64,000 nt of DNA from Tepidimonas taiwanensis (lineage in GTDB: Bacteria; Pseudomonadota; Gammaproteobacteria; Burkholderiales; Burkholderiaceae_C): NCBI RefSeq assembly GCF_020162115.1, contig NZ_CP083911.1, positions 1,178,001 through 1,242,000 of the forward strand, given 5' to 3'. Of the stretch, positions 12,387-24,021 are shown in pieces (within the stretch, counting starts at the first letter, position 1; each line of letters begins with the position of its first letter). Under the pieces are notes generated by a model. That model was not told the origin of the DNA and made no database searches. It was given only the letters and a program-made list of their open reading frames with translations. The translations under genes were made by a program, and so were the position numbers.

Positions 12387-12405
12387 GGTGTGCCCTCCCT
12401 GCGCC

Positions 12406-13938
<1,533 letters not shown>

Positions 13939-13950
13939 GGTGAAGGCTCC

Positions 13951-14739
13951 TTACAGGGATGCACTGTGAAAGCGTTGCTCCTCGGCCAGGAACGCCGCCA
14001 GCGCCTGCAGGCTGACGACGTCGCGGCCCCAGGGATCGCGGCGGGACGGCAAATGACGCAGCCACGCCAGCCGCCGCGCCGCGTCGTCGATGCGCTCCCG
14101 CACCGGCACTGGCAACCGGGCGGCGACGGCCCGCCAATGCTGCGCCAGGTGTGCGCGCGGCGCGTTGGTCATCCAGACGGTGGACAGCAGCAGCGCGAGC
14201 CAATCGCGCGCCTGCGCGTCGATGAGCGTCATGACCTCGAGCGGATCGTCCTCGAAGTCGAGATAAACGAAGCCGGTGGACGTTTGCACCATGTTGCGCG
14301 CAAACGCCTGGCTGAGGTACTGGCCGCGCGCGTGGACATCGGCCAGCGCGTCGAGGGCCGAGCGGAAGGCGGCCAGCGCCGCCTCCTCATCGCCCACGAG
14401 CGATGCGGGCAGCGGTGTCCCCGCCACGTACGCCATGACGAGGTGATCAGGCCCCTCGTGCCACAGCGCCGGCACATGCACACCGGCAGCGGCCAGTTCG
14501 CGCAACCGGCGGGCTTCCGTCGCCTGACCCGCAGCCCCACCGGGGGCGGGGACGGGACGCAGCAGCGGGTTGTGGGTCCAGCGGGCCAGCAGGCGCATCA
14601 GCCAGAAGCGCGCGGCCGACCGCGGCGGGCGCTGCCCCTTGACGACGACGCGCCCTTCCGGCAGGTCCATCACCTCGATGCGGTGCCGCCGCCAGCCCGG
14701 TGAGGCGGCGATGCGTTCGAGCGACGCCGGGCTCAGCAT
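13951..14739 (-). CDS. Kinase-fold protein embedded in propionyl-CoA operon
   Basis: 262 aa, of a RIO/Bud32/LPS-kinase-like small kinase fold; exact family not recognised. [11 protein letters not shown] holds a candidate ATP-binding lysine, [13 protein letters not shown] looks like the hinge, [17 protein letters not shown] the catalytic-loop region (with N as metal ligand), and [10 protein letters not shown] the DFG-equivalent. The C-terminal part is helical. Start ATG lies inside the end of meaB (7-base overlap) and the stop is 12 bp before pccB, so it is certainly co-transcribed with the pathway. The substrate is unknown: a protein of the pathway, a lipid or a sugar are all possible. The long in-frame upstream extension is a shadow of meaB. 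Confidence 0.75.
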   Translation of the reverse strand: MLSPASLERIAASPGWRRHRIEVMDLPEGRVVVKGQRPPRSAARFWLMRLLARWTHNPLLRPVPAPGGAAGQATEARRLRELAAAGVHVPALWHEGPDHLVMAYVAGTPLPASLVGDEEAALAAFRSALDALADVHARGQYLSQAFARNMVQTSTGFVYLDFEDDPLEVMTLIDAQARDWLALLLSTVWMTNAPRAHLAQHWRAVAARLPVPVRERIDDAARRLAWLRHLPSRRDPWGRDVVSLQALAAFLAEEQRFHSASL

Positions 14740-15794
14740 GGTGCCCCCGTGGGCGTCGCGACCGCCGGTGGCGTGTCGGCGCCGGGCGCCAGGAACGCCT
14801 GCAGCAGCGTGCGCGCGGCCACCGACGGCACCTCGCGCCCCTGCAACACCGCGTCGGTGAGCGCCGGCAGCCGTTCGCGCACCACGGGGTGCTGCGCGAA
14901 TGCCTCGCGCAGGCCGCTGTCGATGCGCTCCCACATCCAGGCCCGGGCCTGGCGCTGGCGGCGCGCGGCCAGCCGCCCGTTGGCCGTTTGCAGCTGGCGG
15001 TATTCCTCGACCGCCTGCCAGAACGCGGCCAGCCCCTCCCCCGCCAGCGCGCTCACCTGCAACACGCGCGGGTGCCAGACGGTGGCATCGTGGTGGGCGG
15101 TGTCCGGGCGGCCATGCAGCCCCAGCAACCGCAAGGCGGACGTAATCTGCGCCTGGGCGCGCGTGGCGGCGTCCGGGTCGAGGTCGGCTTTGTTGATCAC
15201 GACCAGATCCGCCAGCTCCATGATGCCTTTTTTGATCGCCTGCAGGTCGTCACCGGCATTGGGCAGCTGCAGCACGCAAAACAGGTCCGTCATGTCGGCG
15301 ACGGCCGTCTCGCTCTGACCAACCCCCACGGTCTCGACGATGACGATGTCGTAGCCCGCCGCCTCGCACACGAGCATGGCTTCGCGCGTCTTCGCGGCCA
15401 CGCCCCCGAGCGTTCCCCCGCTGGGGCTGGGGCGGATGTAGGCGCGCTCGTGCACAGAGAGCTTTTCCATGCGCGTCTTGTCGCCGAGGATCGACCCACC
15501 GGAGACGCTGCTGCTCGGGTCCACCGCGAGCACGGCCACCCGGTGGCCCCGCTCGATCAGGTAGAGCCCCAGCGCCTCGATGAAGGTGCTCTTGCCCACC
15601 CCCGGCACCCCGCTCAGCCCCAGCCGCAGCGAACGCCCGCTGTGCGGCAGCAGCGCGTTGAGCAGCGCATCGGCCTCGCGCCGGTGATCGGGCCGCGTGG
15701 ACTCCAGCAGCGTGATGGCCTTGGCGATCGCGCGCCGCTGCACCGCACCACTGCCGTGCAGCACGCCCTCGATCCAGCGCGCGGTGTCGGTCAC
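14733..15794 (-). CDS. meaB: G-protein chaperone MeaB of methylmalonyl-CoA mutase (ArgK family)
   Basis: 353 aa P-loop GTPase that loads and protects the adenosylcobalamin cofactor of methylmalonyl-CoA mutase. Walker [11 protein letters not shown]; switch region [32 protein letters not shown] (switch II); guanine-specificity NKADLD. Start is GTG at 15794, which overlaps the mutase stop as GTGA; the frame is open further upstream but that part lies within the mutase gene. The immediate linkage to mcm is the classical arrangement. Confidence 0.93.
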   Translation of the reverse strand: MTDTARWIEGVLHGSGAVQRRAIAKAITLLESTRPDHRREADALLNALLPHSGRSLRLGLSGVPGVGKSTFIEALGLYLIERGHRVAVLAVDPSSSVSGGSILGDKTRMEKLSVHERAYIRPSPSGGTLGGVAAKTREAMLVCEAAGYDIVIVETVGVGQSETAVADMTDLFCVLQLPNAGDDLQAIKKGIMELADLVVINKADLDPDAATRAQAQITSALRLLGLHGRPDTAHHDATVWHPRVLQVSALAGEGLAAFWQAVEEYRQLQTANGRLAARRQRQARAWMWERIDSGLREAFAQHPVVRERLPALTDAVLQGREVPSVAARTLLQAFLAPGADTPPAVATPTGAPC

Positions 15795-17956
15795 GACCGT
15801 GCTTCCCCCGACAACGCGGCCTTGATTTTTTCCAACACGTCCTTGGCGCTGGCGGGGATGGGTGTGCCGGGCCCGTAAATGCCCTTGACCCCTGCCTCGT
15901 ACAGAAACTCGTAGTCCTGCCGCGGAATGACGCCGCCGACGAAGACGATGATGTCGTCCGCGCCCTGCTGCTTGAGCGCCTGGATGATCGCGGGCACCAG
16001 CGTCTTGTGCCCGGCGGCCAGCGTGCTGATGCCGACCGCGTGCACGTCGTTCTCGATCGCCTGGCGCGCGCACTCCTCCGGCGTCTGGAACAGCGGGCCG
16101 ATGTCCACGTCGAACCCCAGGTCCGCGTATGCGGTGGCCACGACCTTGGCACCGCGGTCGTGCCCGTCCTGCCCGAGCTTGGCGATCATCACCCGCGGAC
16201 GCCGTCCGTACTGCTCGGCGAACGCCGCGATCTCCTGCTGGAGTTTGGCCCATCCTTCGGCGGAATCGTAAGCAGCGGCGTACACCCCGGTCACCTTTTG
16301 CGTGTCGGCGCGGTGGCGCCCAAAGACCTTTTCCAACGCATCGGACACTTCGCCCACCGTTGCGCGCGCCCGGATGGCTTCGATGGACAGCGCGAGCAGG
16401 TTGCCCTGGCCCGAGGCAGCGCAGGCGGTGAGTGCCTCCAGCGCCCGCTGCACCGCGGCGTTGTCCCGCGTGGCGCGGATGCGCTGCAGGCGCGCGATCT
16501 GCGCCTCGCGCACCTTGAGATTGTCCACCTCCAGGATTTCGACCGGGTCCTCCTTGTCGAGGCGATACTTGTTGACGCCGACGATGACGTCCTTGCCGGA
16601 ATCGATGCGCGCCTGCTTCTCGGCGGCGCTGGCCTCGATCTTGAGCTTGGCCCAGCCGCTTTGCACCGCACGCGTCATGCCACCCATGGCGTCGATCTCC
16701 TCGATCAGCGCCCACGCCTTGTCGGCCATCTGCTGGGTCAGCGCCTCCATCATATAGCTGCCGCCCCACGGGTCGATGACGTTGGTGATGTGCGTCTCCT
16801 CCTGCAGGATGAGCTGCGTGTTGCGCGCGATGCGCGCGGAAAACTCGGTCGGCAGCGCGATCGCCTCGTCGAAACTGTTGGTGTGCAGCGACTGGGTGCC
16901 GCCGAACACCGCCGCCATCGCCTCGATCGTCGTGCGCACGATATTGTTGTACGGGTCCTGCTCGGTCAGGCTCCAGCCCGAGGTCTGGCAGTGCGTGCGC
17001 AGCATCAGGCTCTTGGGGTTCTTCGCGCCGAAGCCCTTCATGATGCGGCACCACAGCAGCCGCGCGGCGCGCATCTTGGCGATCTCGAGATAAAAGTTCA
17101 TCCCGATCGCCCAGAAGAATGACAGCCGCCCGGCGAACTCGTCCACGTCCAGCCCCTTGGCCAGCGCGGTCTTGACGTACTCCTTGCCGTCGGCGAGCGT
17201 GAACGCCAGCTCCAGCGCCTGGTTCGCCCCCGCTTCCTGCATGTGGTAGCCGGAGATGCTGATCGAGTTGAACTTCGGCATGTGCTTGGCCGTGTACTCG
17301 ATGATGTCGCCGATGATGCGCATCGACGGCTCCGGCGGGTAGATGTAGGTGTTGCGGACCATGAACTCCTTGAGGATGTCGTTCTGGATGGTCCCCGAGA
17401 GCTGCTCCTGCTTCACCCCCTGCTCTTCGGCCGCCACGATGTAGCCCGCCAGCACCGGCAACACCGCGCCGTTCATCGTCATCGACACGCTCACCTTGTC
17501 GAGCGGAATGCCGTCGAACAGGATTTTCATGTCCTCGACGCTGTCGATGGCCACGCCCGCCTTGCCCACGTCACCCACCACGCGGGGGTTGTCCGAGTCG
17601 TACCCCCGGTGGGTGGCCAGGTCGAACGCCACGCTCACCCCCTGGGCGCCGGCGGCCAGCGCCTTGCGGTAAAAGGCGTTCGATTCCTCGGCGGTGGAGA
17701 AGCCCGCGTACTGGCGAATGGTCCAGGGCCGCACCGCGTACATCGTCGCCTGTGGCCCGCGGATGAACGGCTCGAACCCCGGCAGCGTGTCGGTGTACGG
17801 CAGGTCCCGGATATCCGCTGCGGTGTAGAGCGGCTTGACGGTAATGCCCTCCGGCGTCACCCAGTTGAGCTGGTCGAGCGATCCCCCCTTGAGGGACTTC
17901 TGGGCGGCGGCCTCCCAGTCGGCAAGGGTGGCGGTGCGGAATTCGGCGTTCGGCAT
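15791..17956 (-). CDS. mcm: Methylmalonyl-CoA mutase (adenosylcobalamin-dependent)
   Basis: 721 aa single-chain mutase converting (R)-methylmalonyl-CoA to succinyl-CoA. TIM-barrel part with [20 protein letters not shown], the substrate-binding [20 protein letters not shown] and [13 protein letters not shown]-terminal Rossmann B12-binding domain with the cobalt-ligating motif DGHDRG (DxHxxG), then [14 protein letters not shown] and [11 protein letters not shown]. Full length, so it needs no separate small subunit. It is the first gene of the operon, divergent from the GntR regulator gene with a palindromic site between. Confidence 0.96.
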   Translation of the reverse strand: MPNAEFRTATLADWEAAAQKSLKGGSLDQLNWVTPEGITVKPLYTAADIRDLPYTDTLPGFEPFIRGPQATMYAVRPWTIRQYAGFSTAEESNAFYRKALAAGAQGVSVAFDLATHRGYDSDNPRVVGDVGKAGVAIDSVEDMKILFDGIPLDKVSVSMTMNGAVLPVLAGYIVAAEEQGVKQEQLSGTIQNDILKEFMVRNTYIYPPEPSMRIIGDIIEYTAKHMPKFNSISISGYHMQEAGANQALELAFTLADGKEYVKTALAKGLDVDEFAGRLSFFWAIGMNFYLEIAKMRAARLLWCRIMKGFGAKNPKSLMLRTHCQTSGWSLTEQDPYNNIVRTTIEAMAAVFGGTQSLHTNSFDEAIALPTEFSARIARNTQLILQEETHITNVIDPWGGSYMMEALTQQMADKAWALIEEIDAMGGMTRAVQSGWAKLKIEASAAEKQARIDSGKDVIVGVNKYRLDKEDPVEILEVDNLKVREAQIARLQRIRATRDNAAVQRALEALTACAASGQGNLLALSIEAIRARATVGEVSDALEKVFGRHRADTQKVTGVYAAAYDSAEGWAKLQQEIAAFAEQYGRRPRVMIAKLGQDGHDRGAKVVATAYADLGFDVDIGPLFQTPEECARQAIENDVHAVGISTLAAGHKTLVPAIIQALKQQGADDIIVFVGGVIPRQDYEFLYEAGVKGIYGPGTPIPASAKDVLEKIKAALSGEARS

Positions 17957-18010
17957 GGGGAATCCCTGGACAACAGCGTTGATGGACGCGGCGAGTTTAC
18001 CGCATTCATA

Positions 18011-18026
18011 ATTATGGATACAAAAT
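18011..18026. promoter_or_regulatory. Palindromic operator between mcm operon and gntR
   Basis: ATTATGGATACAAAAT is an imperfect palindrome (12 of 16 positions symmetric, pattern ATTnTGnATnCAnAAT) in the 93-bp divergent spacer, AT-rich against the GC-rich background. The shape is typical of GntR/FCD-family operators. Its position, 24 bp before the gntR start and 55 bp before mcm, would let the regulator control both directions. A looser TGGA...TCCA pair extends to 18036. Confidence 0.55.
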
Positions 18027-18049
18027 GCTGTCCACGATATGATTGCACC

Positions 18050-18697
18050 ATGACTGCCGTCCCTCTGCTCTCGCGTGCCTTGTACGAAGAAGTGGCCGAA
18101 CTGCTGCGCCAGCGCATCTTCAGCCGCGAGCTGCCCCCCGGTGCCTGGATCGACGAACTCAAAATCGCGCAGGAACTGGGCATCAGCCGCACGCCGCTGC
18201 GCGAAGCCATCAAGGTGCTGGCGGCCGAGGGCCTGGTGACGATGAAGGTGCGCCGCGGCGCCTACGTCACCGAGGTCTCGCAGCAGGACCTGCGCGAGGT
18301 ATACGAGCTGCTGGCGCTGCTGGAGGCAGATGCGGCCGAGGCCGCCTGCTGGCGGGCGACGGACGAGGAACTGGCGGAACTGGAGCGCCTACACACGGCG
18401 CTGGAGGCTGCGGCGGACCCACAGACCGGTTCACGCGAACGGTTCTTTGAGATCAACGAAGCGTTTCACCTGCGCGTGCTCGACCTCGGCCACAACCGCT
18501 GGCGCAAGCAGGTCGTGCTCGACCTGCGCAAGGTGATGAAGCTCAACCGCCACGGGTCGCTGTCCAAACAGGGGCGGATCGCCGAATCGCTGGCGGAGCA
18601 CCGCGCGATTCTGGATGCGCTCAAGCGCCGCGACGCGGCCGCCGCGGCGCAGGCGGTGCGGGTGCACTTCGCCAACGGGCTGCAGGCGGCTGTCTGA
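18050..18697 (+). CDS. GntR-family (FCD) transcription regulator
   Basis: 215 aa. N-terminal winged helix with [40 protein letters not shown] and [12 protein letters not shown]-terminal FCD ligand domain with [17 protein letters not shown] and the His-bearing helices [12 protein letters not shown] and [12 protein letters not shown] that usually bind a metal and an organic acid. The start ATG at 18050 is chosen from the conserved N-terminus; the open frame upstream runs into mcm. Divergent from the propionyl-CoA operon, so it is its likely regulator, perhaps sensing a pathway acid such as methylcitrate or propionate-derived compounds (inference). Confidence 0.88.
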   Translation: MTAVPLLSRALYEEVAELLRQRIFSRELPPGAWIDELKIAQELGISRTPLREAIKVLAAEGLVTMKVRRGAYVTEVSQQDLREVYELLALLEADAAEAACWRATDEELAELERLHTALEAAADPQTGSRERFFEINEAFHLRVLDLGHNRWRKQVVLDLRKVMKLNRHGSLSKQGRIAESLAEHRAILDALKRRDAAAAAQAVRVHFANGLQAAV

Positions 18698-18827
18698 GCG
18701 ATCCGTTGACAACGGAAGCCTTAAGGTACACAGCACCCCCGCGGCCCCGCGCGGCCCCGTCGGTGCGTAACGGCAGTTCAGGAATGGGGACAACCAACCG
18801 GTGCCACTGCAACGCCTCTTACGCCGA

Positions 18828-19841
18828 CTACGCCGGTAACGCCTCGCCACGCAACGCCGCCTGCGCACGCGCGGCGACTTCGTGCACCGGGCGGTGCTTG
18901 TAGCGGTGGTCGCTCCAGACCTGCCGCCAGCGGCGCGCGCCCGGCTGGCCGTGCCGCAGCCCCAGCATGTGGCGCGCGATCGCGTACCAGCCGCCGGGCA
19001 GCGACGGCCCCTCGCGCGCCATGTACTCGACCATGCGCGCCTCCACCGCGTCGCGGTCCGGCGGTGCGGCCGTCCCGTCCCCGAAGTACGTGGCATCCCA
19101 CAACGCCAGCCACCACGGGTTGTGATACGCCTCGCGCCCCACCATCACCCCGTCGACATGGCGCAGGTGCTCGGCCAACTGCGCGTCGGTCGTGATGCCG
19201 CCGTTGATCACGATGGTCAGGTGCGGGAAGTCCTGCTTGAGCCGGTACACCACGGCGTAGCGCAGCGGCGGGACGGTGCGGTTTTCGGCGGGGCTCAGGC
19301 CGTCGAGCCACGCGTTGCGCGCGTGGACGATGAACACCTCGCACCCCGCTTCGGCCACCGTGCCGACGAAGTCGCGCACGAAGCCGTAGTCCTCCACCCG
19401 GTCGATACCGATGCGGTGCTTGACCGTGACCGGCACGCGCACCGCGTCGCGCATCGCGCGCACGCAGTCGGCCACCAGCTTGGGATGTTCCATCAGGCAG
19501 GCACCGAACGCCCCGCGCTGCACGCGCGGGCTGGGGCAGCCGCAATTGAGGTTGATTTCGTCATAGCCCCACACCTCCCCCATGCGCGCGGCCAGCGCGA
19601 GTGCGCGCGGCTCGTTGCCGCCGAGCTGCAGGGCTACCGGGTGTTCGATGGGGTCGAACCGCAGGTGCCGCGCGACGTCGCCGTGCAGCAGCGCGCCGGT
19701 CGTCACCATTTCGGTGTACAGCCGCGTGTAGCGCGTCAGCTGCCGATGCAGCCAGCGGCAGTGGCGGTCGGTCCACTCCATCATCGGCGCCACGCTCAGG
19801 CGCCAGGGGTTGTGACCGGAGGGGGATAGCAGGGGACTCAT
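18828..19841 (-). CDS. dusA: tRNA-dihydrouridine synthase A
   Basis: FMN enzyme reducing uridines in the tRNA D-loop, about 337 aa. N-terminus RLSVAPMMEWTDRHCRWLHR, TEMVTTGALLHGD, the catalytic cysteine in INLNCGCPSPRVQRGAFGA, VTVKHRIGID and the FMN-phosphate loop VINGGITTDAQL. MEWTDRHCR is diagnostic for DusA over DusB/C. Start ATG 19841 is preferred to 19868 because a GATAAT box lies between them, which would make the message nearly leaderless. In the 130-bp gap after the gntR gene, a short CCGTT-GAC-AACGG inverted repeat near 18706 is the only structure noticed. Confidence 0.94.
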   Translation of the reverse strand: MSPLLSPSGHNPWRLSVAPMMEWTDRHCRWLHRQLTRYTRLYTEMVTTGALLHGDVARHLRFDPIEHPVALQLGGNEPRALALAARMGEVWGYDEINLNCGCPSPRVQRGAFGACLMEHPKLVADCVRAMRDAVRVPVTVKHRIGIDRVEDYGFVRDFVGTVAEAGCEVFIVHARNAWLDGLSPAENRTVPPLRYAVVYRLKQDFPHLTIVINGGITTDAQLAEHLRHVDGVMVGREAYHNPWWLALWDATYFGDGTAAPPDRDAVEARMVEYMAREGPSLPGGWYAIARHMLGLRHGQPGARRWRQVWSDHRYKHRPVHEVAARAQAALRGEALPA

Positions 19842-19869
19842 GGGGTCGCGATTATCCCCGACCCCCATG

Positions 19870-19893
19870 AAAAACGCCCGCCAGCGGCGGGCG
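19870..19893 (-). terminator. Intrinsic terminator of the phaCAB operon
   Basis: On the minus strand CGCCCGCC, loop GCT, GGCGGGCG, followed directly by TTTTT. This is a standard Rho-independent terminator about 95 bp after the phaB stop codon and just before the dusA start region. Confidence 0.85.
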
Positions 19894-19988
19894 GCAGGAT
19901 CGCCTACGCGCGGTCAGGCGCGTCGTTCTGGCGCGGGGCTGCCGGCACACGCATTCATCCCCACGTGGGGGAATCATGCGCGCGGCCG

Positions 19989-20729
19989 TCAACCCATGTG
20001 CAGGCCACCGTTGACCGAGAAGTCGGCACCGGTGGCGAAGCCCGCGTCGTCGCTGGCCAGCCAGGCGACGATCGAGGCGATCTCGCGCGGTTCGCCGAGT
20101 CGCTTGACCGGGATCTGGGCGACGATCTTCTCCAGCACATCGGGGCGGATCGCCTTGACCATGTCGGTGGCGATATAGCCGGGGCTCACGGTGTTGACGG
20201 TGATCCCCTTGGACGCCAGCTCCTGCGCCAGCGCCATCGTAAAGCCGTGCATCCCCGCCTTGGCGGCGGAGTAGTTCGTCTGGCCGGCCTGCCCTTTTTC
20301 GCCGTTGACCGACGAGATCTGGATGATGCGGCCCCAGCCGCGCTCGATCATGTCGGGCACCACCTGCTTGGTGACGTTGAACATCGACGTCAGGTTGGTG
20401 TTGATGACGGCGTCCCAGTCCTCCTTGGTCATCTTGACGAACAGGCGGTCGCGCGTGATGCCGGCGTTGTTGACGAGCACATCGATCGGGCCGTGCTCGG
20501 CTTTGGCCTTGGAGAAAGCTTGCACGACGCTGTCCCAGTCGGCGACATTCCCGACGCTGGCGTAGAAGGTGTAGCCGAGCGCCTTTTGCTCGTCCAGCCA
20601 CTTCTGGTAGTCGCGCGTCGGGCCACAGCCCGCGATGACTTTGAAGCCGGCGTTGTAGAGCGCCTGGCAGATGGCGGTGCCGATACCGCCCATCCCGCCG
20701 GTGACGTAGGCGACGCGTTGTTGACCCAT
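19989..20729 (-). CDS. phaB: Acetoacetyl-CoA reductase
   Basis: 246 aa short-chain dehydrogenase reducing acetoacetyl-CoA to (R)-3-hydroxybutyryl-CoA with NADPH. Cofactor motif VTGGMGGIGTAICQAL, NNAGITRD, catalytic Ser in IIQISSVNGEKGQ and YxxxK in TNYSAAKAGMHGF. Length and sequence match the PhaB family closely, including VSPGYIATDMVKAIRPDVLE. Third gene of the phaC-phaA-phaB operon; a strong terminator follows. Confidence 0.97.
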   Translation of the reverse strand: MGQQRVAYVTGGMGGIGTAICQALYNAGFKVIAGCGPTRDYQKWLDEQKALGYTFYASVGNVADWDSVVQAFSKAKAEHGPIDVLVNNAGITRDRLFVKMTKEDWDAVINTNLTSMFNVTKQVVPDMIERGWGRIIQISSVNGEKGQAGQTNYSAAKAGMHGFTMALAQELASKGITVNTVSPGYIATDMVKAIRPDVLEKIVAQIPVKRLGEPREIASIVAWLASDDAGFATGADFSVNGGLHMG

Positions 20730-20774
20730 GATGTACTCCTCTTTGTGTGTGGTGGGTGGTAAAGGAAACGGGGT

Positions 20775-21956
20775 TCAGCGCTCGACGCACAGCGACACGC
20801 CCATGCCGCCGCCGATGCACAACGCGGCCAGGCCCTTGTGCGCGTCGCGGCGGCGCATCTCGTGCAGCAGCGTCACGAGCACGCGGCAGCCCGACGCGCC
20901 GATGGGGTGCCCCAGCGCGATCGCGCCGCCGTTGACATTCACTTTCTCCGGGTCGACACCGAGCGCCTGGTTGACCGCGCAGGCCTGGGCGGCAAACGCC
21001 TCGTTCAGTTCGAACAGGTCGACATCGGCGACCGACCAGCCCGCGCGGGCCAGCGCCTTTTGCGACGCCGGCACCGGCCCCATGCCCATCGTCGCCGGGT
21101 CGAGCCCGCTGGTGCCGAAACTCGCGATGCGCGCCAGCGGCGTGAGGCCCAGTTCCGCCGCCTTGCGCTCGGTCATCACCATCACCGCCGCGGCGCCGTC
21201 GTTGATGCCGCTGGCGTTGCCCGCGGTCACCGAGCCCGCCTTGTCGAACGCGGGTTTGAGACCGGCGAGCGCTTCGGCGCTGGTCTTGCGGTTGATGTAT
21301 TCGTCGGTATCGAACACGACGGGGTCGCCCTTGCGCTGTGGGATCGTGACGGGCACGATCTCGTCCTTGAACTTGCCGGCATCCTGCGCAGCCGCGGCCT
21401 TGCGCTGGCTGGCCAGCGCAAACGCATCCTGCTGTTCCCGCGTGATCCCGTGGGCGCGGGCGACGTTTTCGGCGGTGATGCCCATGTGGTACTGGTTGTA
21501 CACGTCCCACAGGCCATCGACGATCATCGAGTCGATCATCTTCCAGTCGCCCATGCGCTGGCCCTCGCGGCTGCCGAGCAGCACGTGCGGCGACAGGCTC
21601 ATGCTCTCCTGCCCGCCGGCGATGACGATCTCGCTGTCGCCCCAGGCGATCGCCTGCGCCGCGAGCATCACCGCCTTCAGGCCCGAACCGCAGACCGCGT
21701 TGATGGTCAGTGCCGGGGTTTCCTTCGGCACGCCCGCGGCCATGGCCGCCTGCCGGGCCGGGTTCTGGCCGCAGCCCGCGGCGAGCACCTGGCCCATGAT
21801 CACCTCACCAACCTGGGCGGCCGGCACGCCGGTGCGCTGCAGCAGCGCGCGGATGACGGTGGCGCCCAGTTCGGTCGCGGGAGTCTTGGCGAGGGTGCCG
21901 CCGAACTTGCCGATGGGGGTGCGGACGGCGTCGACGATGACGATGGTGTCTTTCAT
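20775..21956 (-). CDS. phaA: Acetyl-CoA acetyltransferase (beta-ketothiolase)
   Basis: 393 aa biosynthetic thiolase condensing two acetyl-CoA to acetoacetyl-CoA. Acyl-accepting cysteine in [20 protein letters not shown], active-site His in [17 protein letters not shown], second cysteine in [15 protein letters not shown] at the C-terminus. Second gene of the PHB operon, 39 bp after phaC and 45 bp before phaB. Confidence 0.97.
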   Translation of the reverse strand: MKDTIVIVDAVRTPIGKFGGTLAKTPATELGATVIRALLQRTGVPAAQVGEVIMGQVLAAGCGQNPARQAAMAAGVPKETPALTINAVCGSGLKAVMLAAQAIAWGDSEIVIAGGQESMSLSPHVLLGSREGQRMGDWKMIDSMIVDGLWDVYNQYHMGITAENVARAHGITREQQDAFALASQRKAAAAQDAGKFKDEIVPVTIPQRKGDPVVFDTDEYINRKTSAEALAGLKPAFDKAGSVTAGNASGINDGAAAVMVMTERKAAELGLTPLARIASFGTSGLDPATMGMGPVPASQKALARAGWSVADVDLFELNEAFAAQACAVNQALGVDPEKVNVNGGAIALGHPIGASGCRVLVTLLHEMRRRDAHKGLAALCIGGGMGVSLCVER

Positions 21957-21995
21957 GGTGTGCGTGTCCCGTGTGCGGTGGAAAAAGCGAGGGGT

Positions 21996-23816
21996 TCAGA
22001 CGGTCGTGCCGCCCGTCGCGAGCGTGGCCAGCGCGGCCTCGGCGCTGACCTTGACGTAGCGGCCCGGGGCGGGTTCGATGGGGCGGTAGCGGCGGTTGCC
22101 GAAGCTGCGCGGCGCGGGCTTGAGTCGCCCCGCGTGTGACGCCAGCCACGGCGCCCAGTCGGTCCACCAGCTGCCGCGGTGTTCGGTGGCGGCGGCGATC
22201 CAGTCGTCCACCTGTGCGGGGAAGTGCCCCTCGGGCCCGGTCCAGAAGCTGCGCTTGCCCTTGGCCGCCGGGTTGATCACCCCGGCGATGTGGCCCGATG
22301 CCCCCATCACGAAGCGCAGCGGGCCACCCAGGTGCTGCGTGGACGCGTAGGCCCCGCCGATCGGCACGATGTGATCCTCACGCGAGCCGTACACGTAAGC
22401 CGGGATATCGATCGCCCCGAGGTCGAGCCGCTCGCCGCAGACGGTGAGCTTGCCTGGCTGGCATAGCTCGTTTTGCAAGTACAGGTGCCGCAGGTACCAC
22501 GCGTACCACTTGCCCGGCAGGTTGGTGCTATCGCTGTTCCAGTACAGCAGGTCGAACGGCGGCGGTGTCTCGCCCTTGAGGTAGTTGCCGACGACGTAGT
22601 TCCACACCAGATCGTTGGGCCGCAGGAAGCTGAAGGTCGTCGCCAGCTCCCGCCCCGGCAGGATGCCGCCGTTGGCGAACTGCAGCTCGCGGTAGCGCAC
22701 GAAGGCCTCGTCGATGAAGACGTCCAGCACCCCCGTGTCGGTGAAGTCCAGCAGCGTCGTCAGGAACGTGGCGCTCTCGACCTTGTGCTCCCCGCGCGCC
22801 GCGAGCACCGCGAGCGCCGTGCCCAGCATCGTACCGCCGACGCAGAAGCCCAGCGCGTTGATCGTCTCGGCGCGGCCAATCTCGCGCACGACGTCGATCG
22901 CGCGGATGACCGCGTCCTCGATGTACTCGTCCCAGGTTGCCTGCGCGAGCGTCGCGTCGGGGTTGCGCCAGCTCATCACGAACGTGCGGTGCCCCTGCTC
23001 CACCGCGTAGCGCAGGAAGGAGTTGTCCGGCTGCAGGTCCAGGATGTAGTACTTGTTGATGCACGGCGGCACGACGAGGAACGGCCGCTCGTACACCTTG
23101 GGCGTCAGGGGCTTGTACTCGATGAGCTGAAACAGCGCGTTTTCGAAGACCACCTGGCCCTCGGTGGTGGCGACGTTGCGACCCACCTCGAACGCGCTGT
23201 GGTCCGTCATCGAGACGAACCCCTGGCGCAAGTCGTGCAACAGGTTCTGCACCCCTTTGGCGATACTTTCGCCCTGCGTTTCGATGGCCTTCTGCTGCGC
23301 CTCGGCGTTGAGGGCGAGGAAATTGCTCGGCGCACTGGCGTCGATCCACTGCTGCACCGCGAAGCGGATGCGCGCGCGCGTCTTGGGGTCGGCCTGCACC
23401 GCCTCGGCCATGCGCATCAGCGTGCGCGCGTTGAGTAGATACAGCGCGGCGCTGTACGCTGCCACGGGGTTGCGCGCCCACGCGTCCGACGCAAACCGAC
23501 GGTCCTCCTTCGGGGGCTGCACCTGTAGCCCCTGACGCCACAGCTCCCCCAGCTCGCGCAGGTAATCCTGCTGGATCTCGACCCAGGCCTTCGGGTCGAG
23601 CTGCACGGGCTGGCCGCTGATCTGCCGGAAGACGTCGGTCACGCCGGCCATCTGCCCCCAGTCGGGCATGCCCCCCATCGGCGACGCAACGCCCCCGGGC
23701 ACACCGCCCGGCCAGAGCGACTGCATCGCCGACGCCCACTGTTGCATGGCCTGTTGGGCCCAGTCCATCCACGCGCCCGCGCCGTGTGGGGTGCCGTCAT
23801 GGCCGGATTGCGTCAT
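21996..23816 (-). CDS. phaC: Class I polyhydroxyalkanoate synthase
   Basis: 606 aa polymerase that joins (R)-3-hydroxyacyl-CoA into PHB on the granule surface. Nucleophile in the lipase-like box LGFCVGGTMLGTAL (C325), catalytic Asp in GSREDHIVPIGGAY and His in GASGHIAGVINP. The length and the N-terminal domain with PKAWVEIQQDYLREL fit class I (no separate PhaE/PhaR subunit). A GAGGAG ribosome site precedes the start. First gene of phaCAB; upstream lies a perfect palindrome. Confidence 0.97.
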   Translation of the reverse strand: MTQSGHDGTPHGAGAWMDWAQQAMQQWASAMQSLWPGGVPGGVASPMGGMPDWGQMAGVTDVFRQISGQPVQLDPKAWVEIQQDYLRELGELWRQGLQVQPPKEDRRFASDAWARNPVAAYSAALYLLNARTLMRMAEAVQADPKTRARIRFAVQQWIDASAPSNFLALNAEAQQKAIETQGESIAKGVQNLLHDLRQGFVSMTDHSAFEVGRNVATTEGQVVFENALFQLIEYKPLTPKVYERPFLVVPPCINKYYILDLQPDNSFLRYAVEQGHRTFVMSWRNPDATLAQATWDEYIEDAVIRAIDVVREIGRAETINALGFCVGGTMLGTALAVLAARGEHKVESATFLTTLLDFTDTGVLDVFIDEAFVRYRELQFANGGILPGRELATTFSFLRPNDLVWNYVVGNYLKGETPPPFDLLYWNSDSTNLPGKWYAWYLRHLYLQNELCQPGKLTVCGERLDLGAIDIPAYVYGSREDHIVPIGGAYASTQHLGGPLRFVMGASGHIAGVINPAAKGKRSFWTGPEGHFPAQVDDWIAAATEHRGSWWTDWAPWLASHAGRLKPAPRSFGNRRYRPIEPAPGRYVKVSAEAALATLATGGTTV

Positions 23817-23935
23817 GTCCGTGTCTCCTCGATGTCATGCCACGCCATCGTAACGCGTGCTGGCGTCGTTTCCGTGACAAACGGACGGGCACCGCGTGCG
23901 GGATTTCCCGGAGGGGGGCGCGACGGCCGCCGTTT

Positions 23936-23952
23936 CGATGACAGTGTCATCG
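23936..23952. promoter_or_regulatory. 17-bp perfect palindrome upstream of phaC
   Basis: CGATGACAGTGTCATCG is a perfect inverted repeat with one central base, 120 bp upstream of phaC in the 205-bp divergent spacer. Two further TGACA copies lie in the same spacer (near 23875 and 23971). This looks like a regulator binding site for the PHB operon, the membrane-protein gene, or both. The regulator is not identified. Confidence 0.5.
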
Positions 23953-24021
23953 ACCAGCCTTCCGCAACCCTGACAAAATCCGTGCCAACCGACGCACGAT
24001 CCCACCACCGACTCACCCGCG

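Noticed and set aside
17243..18049. N-terminal extension of the GntR regulator by 269 codons
   Set aside because: The extension is antisense to mcm; the conserved N-terminus and the promoter region place the start at 18050.
18698..18827. Possible tRNA or small RNA gene between gntR and dusA
   Set aside because: No cloverleaf or terminator was found; only a 5-bp inverted repeat CCGTT/AACGG.
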